Origin: Fulvia fulva
Taxonomy: Eukaryota > Ascomycota > Dothideomycetes > Mycosphaerellales > Mycosphaerellaceae
Reading direction: 5' to 3'
Length of the DNA stretch: 64,000 nt
Assembly (NCBI RefSeq): GCF_020509005.1
Contig: NC_063014.1
Coordinates: forward strand, 2,666,001 to 2,730,000
In this document: positions 33,189 to 43,575 of the stretch, one piece after another
How positions within the stretch are numbered: position 1 is the stretch's first letter
How the letters are laid out: every line of letters begins with the position of its first letter
Program-made: the position numbers and the translations under genes
The notes under the pieces: model-generated
What the model was told of the DNA's origin: nothing
Database searches by the model: none
The model's input: the letters and a program-made list of their open reading frames with translations, nothing else

Positions 33189-34480
33189 ATGGCGACGACG
33201 ACGGCAGTAGACGACCGAGAGCAAGGGGGAGACGAGTGGAGGACGCTCTGCAAGAAGGCGGAAGAGATAGTAGCGGTAGAAGAAGGGAGGTTTCCGGAGA
33301 GAGCACTAAAAGGAGTAATAAGCGAACTGCTCGGGGGACTAAAGGCGCTCAAACGACAAACAAGCACTACGATCAACATAGCAATCGAGGCAGCAACACG
33401 AAACGTAAGAAACAACCCTTAAAGAGACCCGAGACAGACCTAGGGCCTAACGACCTAGGCAACAATCGCGAGCCAACCCACCCCCCCTTAAAGTACAGTA
33501 CTACGAGTCTATATTACGGACCAGAAAGAGAAGGAAGAGATAGGAAAGATGACCGGGAGGGAGATAGTCGAGAAGATCGGAGTAAAGGGAATAGTAGGGG
33601 CAAGGGCAGACAACAAAGGGGTCAAGCTGTTTATAGCATACGTATAGGACAAGAAGGCCCTCGAAATAAATAAGGAGTGGACACTGAAGATCGGGAGCAC
33701 AGCGAAAGTCTCCTATCAACAGTACATAGTAATTGCGTATAGGGTCCCACGAACCTTTGATATACAAAGGGATATACCAAACCTCTAGAGGCAAAACTAG
33801 GTAACAGCACTAGGACTATAGATTATAAAGACAGCGTAGGTTAAGAAGAAGATAGAGGAGGGCAAGAGGGCCTCCTCGCTAATCTTATAGGTTACAACAC
33901 TAGAGCAAGCGAACAAGGTCTTAGACTAAGGGTTGTACTGGGACTTTAAGAGGCTAGATATAGAAATCTATTAGAGTAACTATAGAATCCTTCAATGTTT
34001 TAACTGTTAACAGTACGGACATATTGCCCTAAAGTGTAGTAAAGCTATACTAGTCTGCTTATACTATACTAGTAATTACGCGACCTAAGAGTGCCAAAAA
34101 CGGAAGGAGGACATAAGATGCGTAGTATATAGGAGAAAACACCCGGTATAGTCAAACTAATGCCTAGTTAGACTATTAGCCTAGTGGAGAGCGCGGGAAG
34201 CAAGGGTAATAACACTAACTAGGTTCCTAGTAGGTGAACAGAAACAACTAGAGAGAACCACCCACCCGAATAAGAGACCCCGGCTATAAGAGGAGCTATA
34301 AATAGTACTAGTAATAGGGAGACTAACGTTCTTATACAAGGTAGCGTAGAGTAATAGACAAATGAGAATCAACCAAATGATAGGGAGCCAACCCTAAAGG
34401 GAAGAACAGGAGGAGGGACGGGAAAACCAATAGTAAGACTAATAGCAAGACTAAACGGACCTAGACACAAACATGTCCTG
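33189..34480 (+). pseudogene. LINE B1 ORF1 (gag-like), broken
   Basis: Starts with ATG at 33,189; the first 77 codons are open (MATTTAVDDREQGGDEW...) and stop at a TAA that looks like a mutated CAA. Further on a CCHC knuckle is still readable at about 33,990-34,035 (CFNC...YGHIALKC), followed by a second Cys cluster, as in Tad1-like ORF1 RNA-binding proteins. Several stops make it non-functional. Confidence 0.7.
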
Positions 34481-37400
34481 ATCCCTTATACTAACAGACT
34501 ATCAATCATTCAGTATAATGTGAATAGAAGCAAAGACAAGGTCCAAAGGAGCTTTCTACAAGCCTTAGACCCGGAGGAATACTACATTATAGCAATATAG
34601 GAACTATAGATCAACCTACACTCTAGGATTCTATTAACTGTACGAGACCCGAGATACCACGTAGTAATAAACAGAACCGAGGGAGTCCTACGAACTTGTA
34701 TCTATGTCAGTAAGAAGGTACTAGCAGAGGACTAGTAGGCCTAGCCGAGAACCGATAGGGATATCACTACAGTATAGCTTAAAACAACTTAAGGCCAAGT
34801 CCTAATCTATAGCGTATACAACCCACCTCTAGAGTCTAGAAGCAGCACACAACTACATACGCTAGGAAGGCTCCCGGAAGCAATAGACCAACAAAACCAT
34901 AACATCGTGATAGGAGATTTCAACCTCTACTACCTAAAGTAGGGATCGGACTTTACCCTAGCACACTACTTCTTAGTAGGGAGGCTCATTAGTCAGATAG
35001 AAACAGCCCAAATAGACTTGATCACGCCAAAGGGAACAGAAACTTAGGCTAGAAACAACAGTTCTACCACGCTAGACCTATACTTTATGTCCTACGCCTT
35101 AACACGACGGGTAGAAAGCTACATAGTTAATGACTAACTAGAGTCCTTATTAGACCACTATCCAATCCAAACCGACATCTAACTTATAGTTAAGGAGGAG
35201 AGGGAACCTAAGAGGAGGCTCTGCTAGAAGTAGGCCGAGTAGATACTAGTACAGCAGCGGCTAGAAGGCGAACTAGAACAGGTGAACATTGACAACATAT
35301 ATATAACGGAGGGGATTAACCAAGCAGTGGAGCAGCTGATAGAAGCTATACAAAGGGCAGCCTAGGCCTATATACCTAAGAAGAGATGGTCGCTATACTA
35401 GAAGCTATACTAGACACTAGAGTGCATAGCCAAAGTCAAGGAGGCAAGGAGAGCAAGAAGGAGATAGGAGCAACGACGTACCTAAGCAAACTAGGAAGCC
35501 TATAACAACGCGTATAAAGCAAAGAAGGCGTAGATTAGAAGAGACAAGACGTAGGAGTAGAGGTCAACTATAGGGATGATTATAGAACACCCGGAACAAA
35601 TCTAGAGACTAGTAGAATGGGCTAGGAAACTAGACGAGGAACGAAACTCCCCGCCCTAGTTTCCCTTAATATAGGACTAAGACGGGGAAACGTAAACCAC
35701 TCCGATAGGGAAAGCGAAAGCATTCGTAGACCACTTCTTCGGGACTTAGGTAGAGGCAGACCTAAGTAACATCCTAGGAACACACATTCCTCCGCTAAGG
35801 GAGGCTAACTAGCAAGTGTCTACTATAGAGATCGGAAATATTATCAAGAAACTGAAGGGCAACAAAGCCCTAGGCCTAGACAAGATCCCTAACTGTTACC
35901 TAAAAGCTAGTAGCAGCCTTATCACTCCAGTGCTTACGCCAATCTTTACCTAGTACATAAAGTAGGGGTATTGCTTAAAGGCCTTTAGGCAATCACTAAC
36001 TTACGTCCTAAGGAAACCCTAAAAGGAAGACTATACTAAGTTGAAGTCATATAGACCAATTGCGTTGCTAAACACACTAGGGAAGCTCCTAGAGAAGGTC
36101 GTAGCTATAAGGCTTACCGGAATAGTAGAAGAACATAACCTCCTCCCGGCAACGTAAATAGGGGGGAGACAAAAGAGATCTACCCTTATAGTAGTCGAAC
36201 TGATCATAGAGCAAATCAGACATATCTGGCACTATAGCAACAACAAGGTAGCCTTACTGCTTTTACTAGACATATTAGGGGCTTTCGACAATGTGTCCTA
36301 AGTAAGGCTCCTACATATCCTTAGAATGAAAAGCATCCCAGCCTAGATAGTATACTTTGTACAGTTATTCCTTAAGGACAGAACAACCTAGATCCTCCTA
36401 GGGTCCTTTAAAGCCCCGTAGACCCTAATTACGAACACGGGCATCCTACAGGGCTCTATACTCTCCCTAATTCTGTTCCTCCTCTTTATAGCCGACCTGA
36501 CCCCACTCCTAGAAACAGTAAACACCTTAGTATCGGGGTTCGTGGATAACACAAATATCCTAGCGTGGTCGGGGTCTATAGAGGAAAACTGCGCACTCCT
36601 AGAGGAGAGACATAGACAATGCGAAAAGTGGGCAAGAGAGTATAGGGCAAAATTCGTACCGGACAAGTACTAACTTATCCATTTTAGTAAGGCAAAGACA
36701 AAACATAACTTGGCAGCACTAGTAAAAATCTAGGGGTTCGAGACCTATCCTATAAGGGAACTTAGAGTCCTTAGGATATAGCTAGACCCGAAACTCAGCT
36801 AGGGACCACAAGTGAAGAAGGCGCAAGCGAGAGCGGACACTAACAGACAATCAATCGAGAGACTTACTACGTCAACCTAGGGGGCGACCTTTATAAAGGC
36901 CTAGACCATATACAAGGCCATTGTCAAGCCCGCAATGCTATATAGAGCAGCAATTTGGGCAGCGGAAAAACACATCCCGAAGAGAATTGAGGACCCCCTT
37001 AATAGAGCGTAGGCAGCCTGCCTAAAGAGAGTACTAGGGGTATACAAGTCAACCCCTTACAGGACAATAGAAATGGAATCAGGTATAGCCCCTATTAGGG
37101 AGTACCTCCAGGGTATAAGGTGTCAATACGTAGAGAAGACATCAGCATACCCAGCCTAGGGAACTATCTAAGCAGCTACTCAAAGGATAAGAACCTAGTG
37201 GGAGAGGAGGAGAAGACCTAACCGGCCACACATGATCCTACAGAAGGAAGCAGACCTAAAAACATCACAGGAAATCCTAGCAGCCCTTGAACAGAGAGAA
37301 GCTCTAAGGGAGCAAGCTAACATAGGGGACAAAGGGAAAAAGAAGCAAAGCCAAGCAGAAAGGATCGTAGGTCACCTATAGGAAACGCGTTGGAACCAAA

Positions 37401-37882
37401 AACCGGTGAGGCCAGGAGCCCTACTAGCGGCCAGGACCTTCGGGAGGTATAACTACCTTATCTATAAAGACCTGAAGAGGGCGGAAGCAAGCATAGCTAT
37501 CCAGATTCGCTCTGAGCACATTGGGCTGAGAGCATACTTGCACTAAAGAAGAGTCCTAGGATACGATTCCAAACGTTGCCCCTGTGGCTACCTATCCCAA
37601 AACCCGGAGCATATGGTGCTGAACTGTACTAAGTGGGTAAAAGGGAGAAGCCAGTGGAGGGCGAAGGCAAGAGACAGGCAATACCAGGCCATCATCCAGG
37701 ACAGACAAGATATAAGGAGAGTAATAAGATGGATCCTTAACGAGGACTACCTAGAGCAATTCTCCCTAGCAGTAGAAACGGAAAGGTGGATAGAGAGGAG
37801 GGAGAGAGAGAGAAGAGCCGGGGAAACAGAAGGGAGAAAGGGAATTGAGAGGAGGATATCACTAGGGTTACGGGCAAGGTAG
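34481..37882 (+). pseudogene. LINE B1 ORF2 (endonuclease and reverse transcriptase), broken
   Basis: An apurinic-type endonuclease starts near 34,500 (RLSIIQYNVNRSKDKV). The reverse transcriptase spans about 35,850-36,700 and includes FVDNTNILAWS, a mutated FVDD. The C-terminal Cys motif CPCGYLSQNPEHMVLNC lies at about 37,575-37,625, and the frame closes at the TAG ending 37,882. Numerous RIP-type stops. The last 270 bases after 37,613 are still open. Confidence 0.8.
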
Positions 37883-38081
37883 TCATAGGGTAACAACCAT
37901 GACACTAGCGTACCCTAAAGGAAGGAGAACGAAAGGACAAGACAGGAAAGAACGAGGAGGGCAAAGACGAGGAGGTTTTCATCCGTTAATCGGGTTTCCT
38001 ACCTACACAAATAGACCTAAATAGCGAGAGACCTACATAGGCTATAGGGCACTAAAACAGGCGAATGAATAATCTATCTAT

Positions 38082-39823
38082 CTATATAGAATACGGTAAG
38101 ACTTTTCCTTAAGTATATATTCTCTCGACGCGGATTTCCTAATACTATTACTTTAGACTGCGGTAAGTAATAGGTTACTACCTTCTAGAAGAAACTTTAT
38201 AAGATACTTTATATAAGTCGTAAGCTAAGTTCTTTATACTACCTTAAAACTAATAGACAGTCGGAACGTACTAACTAAGTAATAGAATAGTATCTCCGTA
38301 TATTTACTAACGAGGTATAAGATAACTAGGTAGAATAGCTTTATCTAGCTCAGTTCGCAATTAATAACTACCTTTCTGAAACTACTAGTATGTCGCTATT
38401 CTACGCTACTTTAGGCTATAACCCTAAGTTTATAGAGCGTATAGACCTAAGCGCTAGAAAAGAGGGAGGACTAACTACTCTCTAGCGACTAGATATACGA
38501 TCGGCTAAAGCCTTCGTACGCCGGATTTACGACCTTTATAAGTACCTTTAAGAAAATATACGGATGTTATAAGCTCTCTAAGCTAAAGTAGTAAACCGCT
38601 ACCGAAGTATCCCGCTAGACTATAAAGTAGGCGACTAGGTATACCTAAGTACTAAGAACATCCGTACGACTCGACTATCTAAGAAGCTCGATAGAAGATA
38701 CGCTAGCCCGTACTAGATTATAGAAGTTATACTAGCTAAGCTCTTATATAAACTGAGATTGTCGGACGCTATAGTAGCACTCGATAACTACTTTTATACC
38801 TCGTTACTTTAGCGAGCCGATTATCCCGACTTCCTACTACTCGAAGGCTAGTATCTAGTACTACTACCGCCGATAACTATCGAGCCCGACACTACCGAAG
38901 CCGATATAGTCGCTAATATAGTCGTAACACCTATATATATATAAGGTAGAGAAGATCTTAGATATATATACCCGTAAGCGAGTAGGCAAAGTGAAGAAGG
39001 GGTAGAAGCGTAAAGTAGACACTTAGTATAAGGTGAAATGGCTTAGATATTAGAATAAGGAGGATAGTAAGACCTAGTAACCGGCTAAGAATATATTTAA
39101 ACACGCGGCCGCCGCTATTATAGACTTTTACTATAACCGGCCGGAGTTGTCTACGCCTATAGGCTTCGTAGCTCTATCTAATTAGGTCCTCCTAAGTAAT
39201 AAGGTACTCGGGCTTAATACGATTAGGGTTAATAGTAACACTGTTACGAATAAGTTGTCTCGAGCTATACCTCTAAAAGAATCTACTTAGTATATATTTA
39301 CTACGTACCGCTATACTAGCTAGGTTACGGGAAAGCCTATTATCTTAACTAAGGACTCCGGTATTACCTACTACCCTTAGCTCTACGATAGTACCGGTAG
39401 TTATACCGATGCTCGAGTAAAATCTATAGAGCCTATAATAATACCTAACCTTAGCTATAAGGATTATACGTAAGTACTAGCCGAAGATAGACTTAGGTCT
39501 AGGGTAAGCTAGCTAACTAGGTAGTATGTTTCTCGAAGGGAGCTAGTCGCGGATAGGCTAGTTATAGATAGACAGGATATAGATATATTACTAGACAATA
39601 ACAAGGCATTAGAGGATAATTAGACTTTCGTACGGTTATAGAGTAGTACGGGTAAGTGGCTATATAAGATAGATAACGCTTAGAGGACTAAGACGCGTTT
39701 TGAGAGGGGGGGTACTATTACGGGTAGCCCGCGACCCCTTACTATAGCTACGTCGGCCCGGGTGAACCGCGGACCTTCCGTATTAGGTTAGCGCGGCTTG
39801 ACTTTGCTTTATAACTTCGCCGG
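38082..39823 (+). mobile_element. Dead chromovirus G1, segment 3: rest of integrase, chromodomain, truncated 3' LTR
   Basis: G1 resumes after the LINE. Integrase C-terminal half to about 38,800, then a chromodomain-like block (about 39,010-39,130, YKVKW...). A long Ser/Thr-rich extension follows, then a polypurine tract GAGAGGGGGGGTA (about 39,702-39,714). The 3' LTR begins at 39,716 (TATTACGGGTAGCCC) but is cut after about 108 bp, at 39,823, where inverted G2 sequence starts. Confidence 0.8.
39716..39823 (+). repeat. Truncated G1 3' LTR
   Basis: Matches the start of the LTR at 22,082 and the reverse complement of the one ending at 52,707. Broken off at TTCGCCG. Confidence 0.85.
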
Positions 39824-42800
39824 AGTGGTCAGTCCTCCCTCCTTTCTAGCGTTCAGGTCAACTCGCTCTATAAACTTAGGGTTATAGCCTAAGGTAGCGT
39901 AGAACGGCGATATACTAGTAGTCTCGGATAGGTGATTATTAATCGCGAACTAAGTAAGGCATAGCTATTCTGCCTAGTCATCCTATACCTTATTAGTGAA
40001 CATACGAAGATACTGTTCTATCGCCTAGTTAGTACGTTCTAACTGTCTATCAGTTTCTAGGTAAGACGAAGAACTTAGCTTACGATTTGTACGGAGTATC
40101 TTATAGTGTTTCTTCTAGAAGGTAGTAACCTACTACTTGCTACGGTCTAATATAATAGTATTAGGAAACCCGCGCCGACAGAACATATGTTTAAGGAAAA
40201 GCCTTGCCGTATTCTGTGCTATTATTACGCTAATAGGGATCAGCTCGACTTCCTTAGTAAGCCTATTAGTAACGGTCATAATGTTGTTATAGACTATACC
40301 GTTAAGAGTGCTATCTAGGAGTCCGATAACGAAGTCGACTACAATATGTTTCTAAGGCCGATCTAGAATAGGAAGTGGCTATAATAATCCTAGTAGCTAA
40401 GAGTGTAGAGATTTTGTTATACGGTAGGTACGGCAATTCGCGGTATATCTACGTACGGATCTCGCTAATCTAGGCTAGTAGAATTTACGTGCTACGAGTT
40501 TATAAGTACGAGCTCGTCCTAGATAGCCTACTACTAGAGCGTTATAGTTTATCTTGATTATCCTAGTCTATAAGGCTTAGTCATTTAGTACCTATAAGCT
40601 CTAGCCGTCGTATTAATTTCGAATATATAGTAGGTCGCTATCTACTTTATAGTATACTAGGTGAATCTTCGCTCTCTATAGCAGTATAGGAGTACGGTCT
40701 TTCTATAGGTCCTTAATCGCGGTCTTAAGCTCGTTATTGGTTACGTACGCCGTCGATATTCGATACTCGAGTTCGGCTTCCCGTTAACTTTTACGCGTCG
40801 CTAGTTATTTAGTAGGCGTATCTCGTTCTATAGGTATGAACTCTTTAGCTTTAGGGTCTAGCTATACTAGTTCCTCTTCTTCCGGCGTATCTTCTACTAT
40901 TGCCTATAGTAAGGCGATCTTAAGGAATCGCTTAGGAGGCAGCAATGTCTAATACTAATACTAGTTCCGAGGGTCGTTCACCCCCTACGGAAGGTCCTAG
41001 CTATGTCTCGTTAGGCTGTCTAGCTTTGTACCTTAAAGTCCTAGACGGTATATTATCTTGAAGTTAAACTGTGACAAGAACTTAGCCTAACGCGCTTGTC
41101 GCCAATTTAGCTACTTTGTCTTTATAAAGTATTCTAGGTTCTTGTAGTCGGTATAAATCTTGACTAGCTATAAGTCCTTATTATCTACTTCGTAGGCGAG
41201 CTCGGGTCTCTATTCCTTAAAAGCCTTAATAATGGCTAATAGTTCCTTATTATAGATTTTATAATTGCACTCCTATAGACTTAACTTCTTCGAGTAGAAG
41301 GCTATAGGATGTAGTACACCCTTCTCGTTATACTACGAAAGTACGCCGGCGTTCATAAAATCTAAAGAATCTGTCTCTACTACCGTTTCCCTACCTAGTA
41401 TATAATGTACGAGTATGCCGGCTTTACTAAACGTAGCTTTCAAATTGTTAAAGGCTCGTTAGTAATCTAGTGACTATTAAATCCTTCTGTTCTTATGATT
41501 GCTTAGTCCGTCCGACTTAGTCAGGTTTGTAAGAGGAGTAGCTATACGTAAAAATGCTTCGATAAACCGCCTATAGAAGTTGGTAAATCTAAGGAAGGCC
41601 TAGACATCCTTTAGGTTCTTAGGAGCTTCCTATATCTAAATACATTCGAGTTTCTCGGGGTCTATCTCGATACCGTTAGGGGTTATAATTAGCCTAAGAT
41701 ACCTTACCTTCTATTAGTAGAATTCGCTTTTATCGATATCTACTATAAGTCCTATATCGCGTAGCTTAGTAAGAACCTTCCGTACGTGTTCAATGTGCTC
41801 CTCTAAGGTGTTACTAAAGATAAGTACGTCATCTAGGTAGGCCGACATAAAGTCGTCTAGATGTTCTTATAAGACCTTATTAATATATAATTGGAACGAT
41901 ACTAGTCCGTTATACAAGCCGAATGGCAGTACTAGACACTCGTAGATGCCGTATCGTGTCGTAAACGCCGTTAACTACTCGTGCCCTTTAGCTATCCGTA
42001 ACTTATTAAAGGCTGCTATAATGTCTAGCTTCGTAAAGTACTTCTTACCGTATATACGGTTAAGCGTCTCTTATATTAAGGGAATCGGATACCGGTTCTT
42101 AATAGTGATCGCATTTAATCCTCTATAGTCGATACAAATACGTAGCCTACCTCTAGGCTTACGTACTACTAGCACTAGTATAGGAGACTAGCTCGTCTTT
42201 TGCCCTACTTTCCGTACCTTCCCTTTAGATATTTACTCGTCTAGCTATTTCTTGACTGCCTCGTTCTCCTTCTTAGCTAGGCCGTAGGGCTTGCGGTATA
42301 GTAGCTCTTATAGACTATTAGGCTTAATGTGAATCTTATAATCTACGCCTAGTCGGTAAGGTAGGAGTCCTTTATAATCCTTAGCTAAGAAAGCGTCCGT
42401 AATATCGTAGTATATCGGCGGCAACTTCTCCTTCGGGTTGTGATTAAACTACTTGTTTAAGAATTAGTCTAGATTATTAGCAGCTATTATACTTAGCTTA
42501 AGCTCTCCGTCGTCGCTCTTACGCCTAGTAGGCATAATATAGAAGCACTTAGCCCTAGGCCGGTACGCGTACATTCCCTACGCGCGTTAAGAAACGCCCT
42601 AGTAGTCCACTTCTTTATCGTCTATGTCTTCTAGGTTATATAATAAGACGTTTAGCTCCGCCCCTCCTACTATAAAGCTCGCTGCTTCTCTAGTAAAGGG
42701 CTCTAGTCCGTACCGTACTAGTGCCTACTTCTTCTTCTCGCGATAGTTTAGGGATTATACTATTATCGATGTCTTATTCTATAGATAGTGACCAAAGCAG

Positions 42801-43114
42801 TAATCCGATCTAAATGCCACCTCGCCTATCTCCTAGAAGATGTTTAGGTTATACGCTATAAGCTACGGTAGGCTAAAGACGATATTATATTCGAGGTCGG
42901 TGACGTAGTATAACATTTGCTCGTAATAATCGCCGATAACTACGTCTATAAGGGCCGCGTATATAATCTGCCGTGTAGTAGCCGTTCTATCTCCTAGTAT
43001 TAGTCGTCGGCTTTACGTCAAAGGGATTAGGGGTATTATGTATTTGCGTATAAATTTCTAGTCAAGAAAGAGAGAGGTAGAAGTAGAATCTATAAGGCCT
43101 CGAGCCTTTCTATA
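39824..43114 (-). mobile_element. Dead chromovirus G2, segment 1 (minus strand): integrase to protease
   Basis: The reverse complement matches G1 30.2-33.1 kb and 38.1-38.5 kb. On the minus strand the reverse transcriptase still reads [13 protein letters not shown] (about 41,815-41,855), so the catalytic motif survives here. Integrase lies at 39.9-40.6 kb and RNase H near 41.1-41.4 kb. RIP-type stops throughout. The chromodomain and 3' LTR are missing at the left junction. Confidence 0.83.
43110..43114 (+). repeat. Target-site duplication CTATA (intact Ty3/Gypsy), left copy
   Basis: CTATA precedes the LTR at 43,115 and recurs at 50,088-50,092 after the other LTR. Confidence 0.85.
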
Positions 43115-43339
43115 TGTTAGGTTTGGTATAACCTAATGATATCACAAGATCAGAAGACCAAGCTCAATCGGGTTTTGTCTCGTGGCCGATGGAAGGTGAG
43201 GGAGAGTGATGAAGCAGTAGCTGTCTCGTCTTGTAAAGACCAAGCAGCAGTGAGGCAGAGGTTGGGTTGTGGTGTATTCCAAACAGTGATATTGAACAGT
43301 GAGTTGAACGCCTCGAACCATAAGGGTACGATGCGTTCC

Positions 43340-43345
43340 TAAATA
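43340..43345 (-). promoter_or_regulatory. Candidate TATA box in the LTR (TATTTA)
   Basis: Lies 33 nt upstream, in the sense direction, of the predicted RNA start at 43,312. The same element in the other LTR is at 49,886-49,891 and would drive gag-pol. Confidence 0.5.
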
Positions 43346-43369
43346 CAAAGGAAATTCCATTCCTTTCCT

Positions 43370-43445
43370 GTGCCTACCGTGCCTATCGTGCCTACTGTGC
43401 CTAAGTCCGTAGGCACTCCAGGCACTCCAGGCACTCCAGGCACTC
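43370..43445. repeat. Inverted array of GTGCCT and AGGCAC hexamers in the LTR
   Basis: Four GTGCCT units at 8-9-nt spacing, then four AGGCAC units at 9-nt spacing around a short centre (AAGTCCGT). The halves are complementary and could fold into one long hairpin. Repeated at 49,916-49,991. Confidence 0.85.
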
Positions 43446-43450
43446 TGCAG

Positions 43451-43462
43451 CGGCTGTGCCCG
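43451..43462. promoter_or_regulatory. CGG-N6-CCG palindrome 1 in the 3' LTR
   Basis: CGGCTGTGCCCG: inverted CGG triplets six bases apart, the site class bound by Zn2Cys6 dimers such as Ppr1. It lies between the predicted sense start (43,312) and the antisense gene. Second LTR copy: 49,997-50,008. Confidence 0.5.
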
Positions 43463-43519
43463 CCTAGCTGTGGGCCGCGCCTGTCATTAGTGCGGGCTAT
43501 TGATTGGCTGACGCTCCTT

Positions 43520-43531
43520 CGGTCGTGTCCG
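43520..43531. promoter_or_regulatory. CGG-N6-CCG palindrome 2 in the 3' LTR
   Basis: CGGTCGTGTCCG, same spacing as palindrome 1, about 45 bp upstream of the first ATG of the antisense gene. Second LTR copy: 50,066-50,077. Confidence 0.5.
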
Positions 43532-43541
43532 ATCCGTAACA

Positions 43542-43554
43542 CCATCCCCTCTCT
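43542..43554 (-). other. Polypurine tract of the intact chromovirus
   Basis: On the minus strand AGAGAGGGGATGG directly precedes the 3' LTR, the normal place for the plus-strand primer. Confidence 0.75.
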
Positions 43555-43575
43555 AGCTTAGCTCGTCCCGAGCTT

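Larger units (their letters stand above)
33152..38081 (+). mobile_element. LINE family B, copy 1 (near full length, RIP-mutated)
   Basis: 4.93 kb flanked by an 18-bp repeat CTATATAGAATACGGTAA (33,134-33,151 and 38,082-38,099), its first bases also fitting the ATCT tail. It has a short 5' UTR, a broken ORF1 and a broken ORF2. The 3' UTR has a TTTTCATCCG...CGGGTTTCC hairpin and ends in (ATCT)n. RIP density falls sharply near 37,290-37,850. Confidence 0.88.
43115..43541 (-). repeat. 3' LTR of the intact chromovirus (427 bp)
   Basis: TGTTAGGTTTGG...CCGTAACA on the plus strand. It contains a TATTTA box on the minus strand (43,345-43,340), an inverted array of GTGCCT/AGGCAC units (43,370-43,445), two CGG-N6-CCG palindromes and an inverted CCAAT box (ATTGG, about 43,503). 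Confidence 0.93.

Noticed and set aside
43136..43342. Identical 68-residue frames inside both LTRs (also at 49,682)
   Set aside because: They exist only because the LTR is repeated; no domain, and they overlap regulatory sequence.
43370..43445. Short regular repeats that could suggest a CRISPR-like array
   Set aside because: Eukaryotic LTR context, 6-bp units, inverted halves and no spacers; it is a hairpin array.
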